64,000 nucleotides of DNA from an uncultured Mobiluncus sp. (lineage in GTDB: Bacteria > Actinomycetota > Actinomycetes > Actinomycetales > Actinomycetaceae): NCBI RefSeq assembly GCF_947087965.1, contig NZ_CAMUES010000003.1, positions 186,001 to 250,000 of the forward strand, read 5' to 3'. The notes under the pieces are model-generated. The model saw nothing but the letters and a program-made list of their open reading frames with translations. It did no database searches and was not told the origin of the DNA. Positions 52,713-60,802 of this stretch are shown here, in pieces. Numbering within the stretch: position 1 is the stretch's first letter; each line of letters opens with the position of its first letter. Both the position numbers and the translations under genes were made by a program.

Positions 52713-53663
52713 ATGGCTTTGTCTATCAATCAGAACATCATGGCTATGAACAGCTACCGTAACTTGTCCATGACCCAGACGTCTCTGGGCAAGTCCCTGG
52801 AGAAGTTGTCGTCTGGTTTCCGGATTAACCGGGCTGCCGATGACTCGTCCGGCTTGGCGATTTCTGAGGGCTTGCGCTCCCAGGTTCGCGGTAACAAGCA
52901 GGCGGTTAAGAACGCTCAGGATGGTATCTCGGTGGTTCAGACCGCTGAAGGTGCGCTGAATGAGGTTCACGACATGCTCCAGCGTATGCGTGAGCTGGCT
53001 GTCAAGGGTGCGAACGACACCAACGATGGAAAGGCTCGTGCTTACATTGAGCAGGAAATGGGTCAGCTTAAGATGGAGCTGGTTCGTGTGGGAGCTTCCA
53101 CCAACTTCGATGGTCGCAAGCTCCTGTGGAACGGCGAAGCGATTGCCAAGGATAAGGTGGTTACCGGTGCCGCTGAATTCGCAATTAAGGAAAATACTGA
53201 TCAAAAGACCTGGTGGGGCGCTTCCAAGAATACGTTAAATTTCCAGGTCGGTGCTAACGGTGAGGCACAGGTTGACGACATCGGTGTTAAGCTGGAGGAC
53301 TTGTTTACCACCACTATGGCGAAGCTTGATGTCGCTTACTCGGTTTCCGGTAAAGCTGCTGACGCCAAGCTTAAGGATCACGCTGCTTACCAGGCTGAAC
53401 TGGCTAAGATTGATGAAACCATCCAGAACGTGTCCAAGTTGCGTTCTGATTTCGGCTCGGTCCAGAACCGTTTCGAGCACACGATCAACAACCTGAATGT
53501 GGCGGTCGAGAACCTGTCCGCTTCCGAGTCTCGTATCCGCGACACGGATATGGCCGAGGAAATGATGCAGTTCACTCGCAGCCAGATTCTGCAGCAAGCC
53601 GGCACTTCCATGCTGGCCCAAGCCAACCAGGTTCCCCAGACCGTTCTGTCCCTGCTCCGCTAA
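52713..53663 (+). CDS. fliC: main flagellin FliC
   Basis: 316 residues, a compact flagellin. The D0/D1 N-terminus is canonical (SINQNIMAMNSYRNLSMTQT; KLSSGFRINRAADDSSGLAI) and the C-terminus ends with SRIRDTDMAEEMMQFTRSQI and TVLSLLR. The middle variable region is short, about 100 residues. TCAGGAGGATTTTAAA gives a strong ribosome site. It polymerises to form the filament. It has its own sigma-28-like promoter and a strong terminator, as expected of an abundant product. Confidence 0.97.
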   Translation: MALSINQNIMAMNSYRNLSMTQTSLGKSLEKLSSGFRINRAADDSSGLAISEGLRSQVRGNKQAVKNAQDGISVVQTAEGALNEVHDMLQRMRELAVKGANDTNDGKARAYIEQEMGQLKMELVRVGASTNFDGRKLLWNGEAIAKDKVVTGAAEFAIKENTDQKTWWGASKNTLNFQVGANGEAQVDDIGVKLEDLFTTTMAKLDVAYSVSGKAADAKLKDHAAYQAELAKIDETIQNVSKLRSDFGSVQNRFEHTINNLNVAVENLSASESRIRDTDMAEEMMQFTRSQILQQAGTSMLAQANQVPQTVLSLLR

Positions 53664-53708
53664 TCGGACATGACAGACAGCCTGGCCGTAACCCGGCTCT
53701 AGCTTATC

Positions 53709-53734
53709 GGAACCCCCGCCCCGGCGGGGGTTCC
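53709..53734 (+). terminator. flagellin terminator
   Basis: GGAACCCCCGCC-CC-GGCGGGGGTTCC is a perfect 12-pair stem, 46 bases after the fliC stop. The T tract is poor, but the stem is very stable. Confidence 0.8.
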
Positions 53735-53740
53735 CCCATT

Positions 53741-53828
53741 TAACCCCGCCGCCCCCGCACCACGGCTGCCCCGCCGTGCCCCCTCCGCACCGGCCTTGTG
53801 ACCCCGCCGCCCCCGCACCGGCCTTGTG
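53741..53828 (+). repeat. short GC-rich direct repeats after fliC
   Basis: The string CCCCGCCGCCCCCGCACC occurs near 53743 and 53803. Two copies of ACCGGCCTTGTG lie at 53789-53800 and 53817-53828. The same 12-mer occurs inside purF (57439-57450), with one change and inverted at 38878 and 45517. Confidence 0.6.
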
Positions 53829-53840
53829 CGGTAAAATAAG

Positions 53841-54089
53841 GTCACGGAACTGCATATCTACCGGTCGGCGCTGAAACATGGGTGTTCGACTAAAGATATT
53901 GAACAGGCGTTCAGCGTTTTTGTGTGCGAGATAATCGAACACGACGACCCGCACAAAGTTATCCGCCTGGGATTTGATACGTCGGGGCAGCTCATCGAGG
54001 TTGGAGCGATGATGGACGACGATGTGCGAACCCCTCACACGATGAAAGCCAGGCGGAAATATGTCGAGGAAATCCAAAGGAGACGGTAA
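53841..54089 (+). CDS. toxin-like ORF (HipT/BrnT-style small protein) without a normal start codon
   Basis: 82 codons open from just after an in-frame TAA (53832-53834) to a TAA at 54087. The product (ELHIYRSALKHGCSTKDIEQ; KVIRLGFDTSGQLIEVGAMM; HTMKARRKYVEEI) resembles a small actinobacterial family, BrnT/DUF4258-like, found upstream of ribbon-helix-helix antitoxins. Where GTG is expected the DNA reads GTC (53841). The only conventional in-frame start is GTG 53922, which removes 27 residues. The gene may be start-defective or use CTG 53847. It overlaps the next gene by one base. Confidence 0.5.
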   Translation, partial: VTELHIYRSALKHGCSTKDIEQAFSVFVCEIIEHDDPHKVIRLGFDTSGQLIEVGAMMDDDVRTPHTMKARRKYVEEIQRRR

Positions 54090-54322
54090 TGACAGTGATA
54101 CATGAGGAAATGACCCCGGAGGAAATAGACATCGCTGAGCACTTTGAGCGCGGCCTATCGGACAGCGAGCTTCGTGCCGCCACTGTTCGGTTCGGCGCTG
54201 GAGCAATCGAGCTTCTTCCTCCGCAGCTTTCCCAGCTTTTGCATGAGCGAGCCGTCAAGGACGGGCAAAGTCAACTGGATGTCATGCGCAAGGCTTTGGA
54301 GTCGTATTTGATCCCGGCCTAG
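54089..54322 (+). CDS. ribbon-helix-helix-like antitoxin candidate
   Basis: 77 residues, start coupled to the preceding toxin-like frame (TAATG). The C-terminal half (LSQLLHERAVKDGQSQLDVM then KALESYL) has the pattern of a ribbon-helix-helix DNA-binding protein, as in antitoxins of two-gene modules. The acidic N-terminal half could bind the toxin. I infer the role from the pair arrangement. Confidence 0.6.
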   Translation: MTVIHEEMTPEEIDIAEHFERGLSDSELRAATVRFGAGAIELLPPQLSQLLHERAVKDGQSQLDVMRKALESYLIPA

Positions 54323-54360
54323 CCGCTATCGGGGTTTGCACGGGATACAAGGTGGGAGTG

Positions 54361-54663
54361 ATGACGACTCTGGATGAATTGAAAGCGAAGCGGCAACCGG
54401 ACCGGGAGGCTGTGGAAGCGCACAAACAGCGGATGCTGGCGCAGACGCGCGCTTACCGTTTGCGCGAGCTGCGCGAGGAAAACGCCATGACGCAAGCTCA
54501 GCTGGCGCAGAAACTCGAAGTCAACCAGGCCCGGGTTTCCTCCATCGAGCGGGGGAACCTGGCTCAGACCCAGGTCAGCACGTTGCAGCGTTATGTCGCC
54601 GCTTTGGGCGGCAAACTCCAGCTCATCGCTCAGTTCGGAGACGAGTCCGTGCGGATAGCCTGA
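54361..54663 (+). CDS. XRE-family HTH protein, orphan antitoxin-like
   Basis: 100 residues from ATG 54361, with GGTGGGAG upstream. A helix-turn-helix (MTQAQLAQKLEVNQARVSSI) and a following LQRYVAALGGKLQLIAQF segment match the antitoxins of RelE/HigB (Gp49-type) pairs. No such toxin gene lies next to it. Only 38 bases separate it from the preceding antitoxin-like gene, so they may share a transcript. Confidence 0.8.
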   Translation: MTTLDELKAKRQPDREAVEAHKQRMLAQTRAYRLRELREENAMTQAQLAQKLEVNQARVSSIERGNLAQTQVSTLQRYVAALGGKLQLIAQFGDESVRIA

Positions 54664-54685
54664 GCTCGGTGGCATCACGCCGAGC
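54664..54685 (+). terminator. hairpin after the XRE gene
   Basis: GCTCGGTG-GCATCA-CGCCGAGC forms an eight-pair stem with one wobble immediately after the stop codon. There is no T run; the palindrome downstream may complete termination. Confidence 0.5.
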
Positions 54686-54691
54686 CGAATT

Positions 54692-54735
54692 AATAGGTTT
54701 TATTCCGGGTTGTCCGAGGAATTTAGGGGCTGTTT
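54692..54735 (+). repeat. dispersed 43-base block, copy 2
   Basis: Matches 32682-32724 over almost its whole length (ATAGGTTTTATTCCGGGT start, GGGGCTGTTT end). It precedes palindrome copy B. Confidence 0.6.
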
Positions 54736-54744
54736 GATACCGGG

Positions 54745-54840
54745 TTTCGGGGCTTGCGTGGATTATAGGGGGAGAATAGCCGGGTGGCTGCCAATAATGG
54801 CAGCTACCCGGCTATTCTCCCCTTTTAGGCACAACCCAGC
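54745..54840 (+). repeat. long intergenic palindrome family, copy B
   Basis: The stem 54771-54793 pairs with 54798-54820 around ATAA with one G-T position, flanked by GGATTATAGG and AGGCACAACCCAGC as in copy A. It separates the toxin-antitoxin-like genes from the peptide-binding lipoprotein. Confidence 0.85.
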
Positions 54841-54940
54841 TTGTACACCCTGATTCCCCGGCCAGCCCCAAAACCCCGCGCGCACGGGGCGAATCGGTAA
54901 GATAAAAACGTAAGGGACAAAACGGCTCAGGGGAGGCCCG

Positions 54941-56596
54941 GTGCAAATCAAGCAAACAATGACCGCGGGGGTCGCGCTGGCAACGCTGGTGGCGCTCGCC
55001 GCCACCGGACTGGTGGCGTGTTCCAGCCCCGCGACCTCAAACCAAAGCCTGAATAAACCGGGGACCTCAACCGATACCCTCATCAACGCGGCGGCGACCG
55101 AGCCGGAGCGATCCTTGATTCCGGCCGATTCCTCCTATTCCTCAGGAGCCACGTTCACCACCCTGCTATTTTCCGGCTTGTCCTATCTGAACCCGGACGG
55201 AACCATTGCAAACGAGCTGGCCACCGCGGTGGTGCCGAACCCGGACTGCACGGAGTACGATATCCAGATTCGCTCGGGCGAAGTGTTTTCCGACGGCACC
55301 AAGCTGAAAGCCGACAATTTCATCCGGGCTTGGAACGACGCCGCCAAAGCCTCGAATCGGCGCCGGAAAGCGGGGCTGTTTGAGCCTATCGAGGGCTTTT
55401 CCGCCACGGCGAACCAAGACTTGACCGGCCTGCAGCGCCTGAGCGACACGCATTTCAAAGTCCACCTGACCCAGCCGACCTGCGATTTTCCGATGCGTTT
55501 GACCGACCCGGCGTTTGTGCCGCTGCCGGATTCCGCATTTGACGCGGCGGGCAACGTGACATCGGGATTCGGGGAAAACCCTTACGGCTACGGGCCATAT
55601 ATGCTGGCGCGGGAGGGCGCTTGGGAACACGGCATTCAGCTGACTTTGGTGCCGAACGCGCGCTATCACGGGCCGCGCCAGGCCCAGAATGCCGGACTGG
55701 CTTTCAAGTTCTACCACGACCCGGACCAAGCCTACGAGGACCTGACCAGCGGCGCTTTGGACATTGACGAGGAACTGCCCGACAGCGCAAAAGACAGCTT
55801 CACCGAACAGCTCGGCGACCGCACCCTCACCGTGTCCTCGGCGCACGTGAAGTTCCTGGCCATCCCCTCCAGTGGGCATTTCGCCCTAAACACCGACGAA
55901 GGCCGGTTGCGCCGCGCCGCCGTGTCCCAAGCCATCAACCGTGAGGACATCGTCAAACGTTTCTTTAACGGCACCAGGCAGGTCGCCACCGATTTCGTGA
56001 CCCCCACCATTGCCGGTCACACCGTGAAACTGCCCGGCAACGAGGTGCTGACCTACCGGCCTGATGTCGCCCGCAGCTTGTGGGATCAGGCGAACCAGAT
56101 TTCTCCCTGGACAGCGGGAGACACCTTTACCATCGCCCGGCCCGATAACGGGTTGAATGCCTGGATTGATGTCGCTTTGGGGACCATCGGCGCGACTTTG
56201 GGGATTCACACTGCGGGCAAGTCATACCTCGATCAACGCGCCATAGATATGGCCGTGACCCGCGGCGATATCGACTCGGCTTTCCTGGTGGACTGGCAGT
56301 CACCCTATCCGGGGATGCATTCCTACCTGCAGCCGTGCTTTGCCACCGGGGGGTATGCCAACAATGTCGGGTATTCCTCACCGGATTTTGACGCGGTTTT
56401 GAATCACGCGCGCGGCGTGAGTGAGGACGCGGCGGCTAACCGGGAATATCAACGCGCCGAGGCGATATTGCTGCGTGACCTGCCGGTTTTGCCGCTGTGG
56501 CACGCGAAGTCCCTGATTGGCTGGTCCCCGCAGGTCAAAGACGTGGAGCCGAATTGGCGGGGCAGTGTGCAGTATTGGAAAGTTGCTCAGAACTAA
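54941..56596 (+). CDS. peptide ABC transporter substrate-binding lipoprotein
   Basis: 551 residues, GTG start with GGGGAGG upstream. A lipoprotein signal peptide ends at C27 (GLVACSSP). The body is a family 5 (OppA/DppA-type) solute-binding protein, with the N-terminal DTLINAAATEPERSLIPADS, the typical IRSGEVFSDGTKLKADNF and the C-terminal LLRDLPVLPLWHAKS. It captures oligopeptides outside the membrane. No permease or ATPase genes are adjacent, so it is an orphan component. Confidence 0.93.
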   Translation: MQIKQTMTAGVALATLVALAATGLVACSSPATSNQSLNKPGTSTDTLINAAATEPERSLIPADSSYSSGATFTTLLFSGLSYLNPDGTIANELATAVVPNPDCTEYDIQIRSGEVFSDGTKLKADNFIRAWNDAAKASNRRRKAGLFEPIEGFSATANQDLTGLQRLSDTHFKVHLTQPTCDFPMRLTDPAFVPLPDSAFDAAGNVTSGFGENPYGYGPYMLAREGAWEHGIQLTLVPNARYHGPRQAQNAGLAFKFYHDPDQAYEDLTSGALDIDEELPDSAKDSFTEQLGDRTLTVSSAHVKFLAIPSSGHFALNTDEGRLRRAAVSQAINREDIVKRFFNGTRQVATDFVTPTIAGHTVKLPGNEVLTYRPDVARSLWDQANQISPWTAGDTFTIARPDNGLNAWIDVALGTIGATLGIHTAGKSYLDQRAIDMAVTRGDIDSAFLVDWQSPYPGMHSYLQPCFATGGYANNVGYSSPDFDAVLNHARGVSEDAAANREYQRAEAILLRDLPVLPLWHAKSLIGWSPQVKDVEPNWRGSVQYWKVAQN

Positions 56597-56698
56597 GCGC
56601 TGGAGTCGAGCTGAAAGGTGTCAAACAAGTGGCATAATCTTAGGCCAGGGGATAGACTAAAAGCTGACTAATCGTGACTTCAAGGAGGGACTCGGGCT

Positions 56699-56920
56699 AT
56701 GGGCCGTGGCCGCCAGAAAGCTAAGCAGCAAAAGGTCGCACGCCGACTGAAATATGAGAGTCCGGAAATGGATCTCGAGGCGCTGCAGCGGGAACTATCA
56801 GGTAAGTCCGGTGAGGATTCGTGGGACGATGATCCCTACGCCAAATATGCTGAGCCCGATTACGACAAGTGGGCTGATTACGCTGATGATGACCAGGATG
56901 ATGGCGGGGACGCCGCGTGA
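56699..56920 (+). CDS. DUF3073 family protein
   Basis: 73 residues. The N-terminal GRGRQKAKQQKVARRLKY and acidic, Tyr-rich second half (DDDPYAKYAEPDYDKWADY) define DUF3073, an actinobacterial family usually beside purF or purM, as here. Function is unknown. AAGGAGG precedes the ATG. The purF GTG overlaps its stop. Confidence 0.93.
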   Translation: MGRGRQKAKQQKVARRLKYESPEMDLEALQRELSGKSGEDSWDDDPYAKYAEPDYDKWADYADDDQDDGGDAA

Positions 56921-58626
56921 AGCCGGGGTTGCCCATCTTCGGTAATGCTGCAATGACCTGTTCCGCTGACTTGGCTCAATGCGACTCTGACGATAAACCG
57001 CACGATGAGTGCGGTGTTTTTGGTGTCTGGGCACCGGGCGAGGACGTGGCCCGCCTGACCTATTTCGGCATTTACGCCCTGCAGCATCGCGGTCAGGAAT
57101 CCGCTGGTATCGCCGCTTCGGACGGGTCCAAGATTTTGGTTTACAAGGACATGGGATTGGTTTCTCAGGTGTTCAAAGACCGGGACTTGGCTTCCCTGCA
57201 AGGTCACCTCGCGTTGGGTCACGTTCGCTATTCGACTGCCGGGATGTCCTCTTGGCAAAACGCCCAGCCCACGCTGGGGCCCACTGCTTTCGGCACTCTC
57301 GCGATGGCGCACAACGGGAACCTGGTGAACACGCGGGGTCTGCTGGAAGAGCTGTTGCCCGCGGAAGGGAAACCGGCCGGGAAACCCGCCGCCGTTGACC
57401 CCGCCGGAAAACCTGCCGCCGACACGGCAACCGCCCGCACCGGCCTTGTGAACGCCTCCGAAACACCCGCCACCGGAAAACCCGCCACCCGCCCTTTTGC
57501 GTCCCGAAAAATGGAGGAATCGGCTGCCCAAACCGTCGCTGACGTGAAAGAGCAAAAGGCTCACGGCCTGCAGGATTCCTCGTCAGACACGATGCTGCTG
57601 ATGAAGCTCATTGAGTCCGTGTCCACCCAGGCCGTTTCGATTGGGGGCGAGCCGCCGCTGCTGAGCGTCATGCGGGAAATCCTGCCGAAGCTGGACGGTG
57701 CGTATTCCCTGGCGTTCATTGACGAAACTACGCTGTACGCGGCGCGCGATCCGCAGGGGATTCGGCCCCTGGTCATGGGACGGCTGTCAAACGGGTGGGT
57801 GGTCGCCTCCGAAACCGCCGCGCTGGACATCGTTGGCGCCTCTTTCGTGCGTGAAATCGCGCCCGGCGAGCTAATTGCTATCAACGAAAACGGGGTACAT
57901 TCTGAGACTTTTGCCCCGGCTCGGCCCGCGGGCTGCGTGTTTGAATACGTGTACTTGGCCCGCCCGGACACCACGATTGCGCAGCGTTCCATCGCCGCCG
58001 CGCGCCGCTCGATGGGGGCCGCCCTGGCTCGCGAACATCCGGTCGAGGCCGACCTGGTCATGGCGACTCCGGATTCCGGCACGCCGGCCGCCATAGGCTA
58101 CGCCGAGGAATCCGGGATTCCCTTCGGGCAAGGCCTGGTGAAAAACGCCTACGTGGGCCGGACTTTCATCCAGCCGACCCAAGCCATGCGCCAGATGGGC
58201 ATTCGCCTGAAACTCAACCCGCTGCGTTCCGTCATTGAAGGCAAACGCCTGATTGTGGTCGATGATTCCATCGTCCGGGGCAACACCCAACGGGCCGTCA
58301 TCCAGATGCTGCGCGCGGCTGGCGCCGCCGAGGTGCACGTGCGGATTTCCAGCCCGCCGGTCATGTGGCCGTGCTACTACGGGATTGATTTCGCCACCCG
58401 CGCCGAGCTCATCGCCACCGGCATGGATATTCCCGAAATTTGCCGTTCTATCGGGGCGGATACCTTGGGCTACCTGTCTTACGAGTCCATGGTCGAGGCT
58501 ACCGGCCAGCCCGAAAATGAGCTGTGCACCGCGTGCTTCTCCGGGCGTTACCCCACCCGTTTGGCGGACCTGGAGACCGCGGGAGCTCTCCCGCTGGGAT
58601 TGACCTACTGCGGGGGAAAGGAGTGA
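56917..58626 (+). CDS. purF: amidophosphoribosyltransferase PurF with a low-complexity insertion
   Basis: 569 residues. It catalyses the first step of purine synthesis. After a 31-residue propeptide the nucleophile is C32 (DECGVFGVW), exposed by processing. The PRTase motif IVVDDSIVRGNTQRAVIQML and SPPVMWPCYYGID are intact. An insertion of about 75 residues (148-222), rich in GKPA repeats, lies between the LLEELLP and SSDTMLL segments of the glutaminase domain; it contains a 12-base motif also found between genes. GTG 56917 is coupled to DUF3073; ATG 56953 is an alternative. Confidence 0.95.
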   Translation: MKPGLPIFGNAAMTCSADLAQCDSDDKPHDECGVFGVWAPGEDVARLTYFGIYALQHRGQESAGIAASDGSKILVYKDMGLVSQVFKDRDLASLQGHLALGHVRYSTAGMSSWQNAQPTLGPTAFGTLAMAHNGNLVNTRGLLEELLPAEGKPAGKPAAVDPAGKPAADTATARTGLVNASETPATGKPATRPFASRKMEESAAQTVADVKEQKAHGLQDSSSDTMLLMKLIESVSTQAVSIGGEPPLLSVMREILPKLDGAYSLAFIDETTLYAARDPQGIRPLVMGRLSNGWVVASETAALDIVGASFVREIAPGELIAINENGVHSETFAPARPAGCVFEYVYLARPDTTIAQRSIAAARRSMGAALAREHPVEADLVMATPDSGTPAAIGYAEESGIPFGQGLVKNAYVGRTFIQPTQAMRQMGIRLKLNPLRSVIEGKRLIVVDDSIVRGNTQRAVIQMLRAAGAAEVHVRISSPPVMWPCYYGIDFATRAELIATGMDIPEICRSIGADTLGYLSYESMVEATGQPENELCTACFSGRYPTRLADLETAGALPLGLTYCGGKE

Positions 58627-58631
58627 CCGGC

Positions 58632-59921
58632 ATGAATACTGACTTGAGTTCAGAAGCGAATTCTGGCGGGTTTTCCGGGGAAGTTTCAGGCAAGCATCGG
58701 GCCGATATTCCGGCCGAAAGTGCCGCCAGCTCGGCTAACGCCTACGCGCGCGCCGGAGTGGACACCCAGGCTGGCGACCGGGCGGTGGAGCTGATGAAAA
58801 CTGCGGTGCAAGCCACCCAAGGGCCGGAAGTTTTGGGCGGCACCGGCGGGTTTGCGGGCCTCTATGATGCCACGGCCGCGGGGATGACTGCCATGCGCCG
58901 CCCGCTGTTGGCAACGTCTACGGACGGGGTCGGCACCAAGATTGAGCTGGCCAAAGCCCTGGGGATTTATGACACTATCGGTCAAGACCTGGTGGGAATG
59001 GTCGTTGACGACCTCACCCCGGCGGGGGTGCGGCCCTTGTTCATGACCGATTACATTGCCTGTGGCCGGGTCGTCCCCCAGATGATTGCGGCCGTGGTCG
59101 AAGGCATCGCCCGGGCTTGTCAGGCGGTGGATTGCGCGCTGGTGGCGGGCGAGACGGCCGAACATCCTGGAGTGCTGGGAGTCGAGGATTTTGATGTGGC
59201 CGGGGCGGCGACCGGGGTCGTGGATGCGCCTCGATTGCTCGGACCCCAGCGGGTTTGTGCCGGAGACCTGGTGGTGGGTTTTGCTTCCAGCGGTTTGCAT
59301 TCCAACGGGTATTCCCTGGTGCGCCGGATCGTGGCTGATGCGGGGGTGGATTGGCATTCCTCGATTCCCCAGTCTTACGGGGTGACGGCTACCAGCGGCT
59401 CGCCGTTTGCTGAAGCTGCTGAGTATTCTGTGGGTCTGGCATGCCTGGAACCGACCCGACTGTATTCCCAGCTGTGTTTGGAACTGGAGAATTCGGGCTG
59501 GCTCGCCGCCCGTGAGGCTGGTGATTTTGCCGGGGAGCTGGATGGAAACCGGGTTCACGCGTTTGCTCACGTGACCGGAGGCGGTTTAGCCGCGAATCTG
59601 TGCCGGGTTATTCCCGCCGGCCTGCACGCGGTCGTGGATCGTTCAACTTGGCAAGTGCCGGGGATTTTCCGCTACCTGATGGATTTGGGTGGGGTGGACG
59701 TGACCAGTGCCGAGGACACCTGGAACCTCGGCGTGGGTATGGCGGCTATCGTGCATCCTGATTTCGTGCCCGCCACCATCATGGCGGCACAGGTAGCCGG
59801 CATGGAGGCTTTTATCATGGGACGCGTCAGTGACGGTGTTCCCGCAGGTGAGCGCCAGATTTCGGGGACTAAAGGGGTCGCCGGAGGAACTGTAGCCATG
59901 CTCGGTGAATACCGGTTTTAA
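58632..59921 (+). CDS. purM: phosphoribosylaminoimidazole synthetase PurM
   Basis: 429 residues from ATG 58632, six bases after purF; GTG 58623 is possible. It closes the imidazole ring (AIR synthesis). Motifs include YARAGVDTQAGDRAVELMK, STDGVGTKIELA, GQDLVGMVVDDLTPAGVRPL, GFASSGLHSNGYSLVRRI and HVTGGGLAANL. The N-terminal 35 residues are a low-complexity lead not typical of PurM. It is the last gene of the DUF3073-purF-purM unit. Confidence 0.95.
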   Translation: MNTDLSSEANSGGFSGEVSGKHRADIPAESAASSANAYARAGVDTQAGDRAVELMKTAVQATQGPEVLGGTGGFAGLYDATAAGMTAMRRPLLATSTDGVGTKIELAKALGIYDTIGQDLVGMVVDDLTPAGVRPLFMTDYIACGRVVPQMIAAVVEGIARACQAVDCALVAGETAEHPGVLGVEDFDVAGAATGVVDAPRLLGPQRVCAGDLVVGFASSGLHSNGYSLVRRIVADAGVDWHSSIPQSYGVTATSGSPFAEAAEYSVGLACLEPTRLYSQLCLELENSGWLAAREAGDFAGELDGNRVHAFAHVTGGGLAANLCRVIPAGLHAVVDRSTWQVPGIFRYLMDLGGVDVTSAEDTWNLGVGMAAIVHPDFVPATIMAAQVAGMEAFIMGRVSDGVPAGERQISGTKGVAGGTVAMLGEYRF

Positions 59922-59946
59922 GCCCGGGCTACTGTGGGTAGCGTGA

Positions 59947-60012
59947 CTATAGGGGGAGAATAGCCCGATTGCTGCCATTATTGGCAGCTACCCGGCTATT
60001 CTCCCCCTATAG
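59947..60012. repeat. long intergenic palindrome family, copy C
   Basis: The outer arms CTATAGGGGGAGAATAGCC and its complement are perfect; the middle has mismatches; the loop TTAT shows opposite orientation to copies A and B. It lies between convergent purM and the DUF3618 gene and probably works as a two-way terminator. Confidence 0.82.
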
Positions 60013-60027
60013 GGACAAAAAATCTGT

Positions 60028-60327
60028 TTACCGGTGGCGACGGCGCAGCTTTGCCAGCACCAACACGCCAGCCACGACCCCCGCCGCGATGCCCAGTTTC
60101 TTTTGCGAATCCACGTCGCCCTCTACCGCATCAGTAAAGGTCGACTTGGCAAGCTGTGCAAAATCCTGGGCTTTGGCCTTGGCTTCTTTGACCTGATTGG
60201 CCGGACGAAGCCGATTCACCAGCTGGTCTACGGTCTGACCCATGTCGGAGCGGGCGGCTTCAATCTGACGCTCGATTTCCTCCGGGCTGCCGGTAAACTC
60301 TGTTTTCTCCGCGTCGTTTTCGCTCAT
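60028..60327 (-). CDS. DUF3618 domain membrane protein
   Basis: 99 residues. The pattern SPEEIERQIEAARSDMGQTV followed by QLVNRLRP defines DUF3618. One C-terminal membrane helix (GIAAGVVAGVLVLAKLRRR) anchors it. Such genes sit with holin-like genes in actinobacteria, probably in envelope stress or membrane homeostasis; the role is unproven. Its start overlaps the end of the upstream gene. Confidence 0.9.
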   Translation of the reverse strand: MSENDAEKTEFTGSPEEIERQIEAARSDMGQTVDQLVNRLRPANQVKEAKAKAQDFAQLAKSTFTDAVEGDVDSQKKLGIAAGVVAGVLVLAKLRRRHR

Positions 60328-60743
60328 TTTTCCGCTCCTAAATCCGGGCGCTTGATGGCGGCCTTCAGGGTTTCTACGTCCTTCTTGACGTGCTTTTGAG
60401 GTTCGGGGATGTTGTCTTTAGCGCGTTTTGCTGCGGATAGCCCAATCAGGGCCAAAATCACCGTCAGTACCAGCAAAACCGCCGCGGTGAGCAAAGCGCC
60501 CCACGCAGCTAAACCGGTCAGTGCCGTAAACCCATAGAACATAGCTTTGATCAAATAACCGAGCATGAACAGGGCAAACACACCGGCACCGGCCAACAAT
60601 CCCGCTGCCAAACCGAACCGGGACCCGGCTGCTTTGGCTTGGGCTTTCATCAACGCGACCTCAGCCCTGAACAGGTCAGAAACCTGGGTGGAAAATCGCG
60701 CAAACAGCGCCCCCAGCGATAATTTCGGTTCATCTATAGCCAT
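60324..60743 (-). CDS. holin-like (phage_holin_3_6) membrane protein
   Basis: 139 residues with two membrane helices (AAGLLAGAGVFALFMLGYLI; LLTAAVLLVLTVILALIGL) preceded by an amphipathic N-terminus (LFRAEVALMKAQAKAAGSRF). This matches the actinobacterial holin-superfamily III proteins paired with DUF3618. It is not evidence of a phage. The start is ATG with AGGAGG upstream on the minus strand. Confidence 0.88.
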   Translation of the reverse strand: MAIDEPKLSLGALFARFSTQVSDLFRAEVALMKAQAKAAGSRFGLAAGLLAGAGVFALFMLGYLIKAMFYGFTALTGLAAWGALLTAAVLLVLTVILALIGLSAAKRAKDNIPEPQKHVKKDVETLKAAIKRPDLGAEK

Positions 60744-60802
60744 CAGGGCCTCCTCGTTGACGTCACTTAAGACCTAGTTTACTATTTTCACAAAAACTGC
60801 GT

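Noticed and set aside
60324..60743. Holin-like gene as a sign of a prophage
   Set aside because: This holin superfamily paired with DUF3618 is a normal chromosomal arrangement in actinobacteria; no other phage genes are present.
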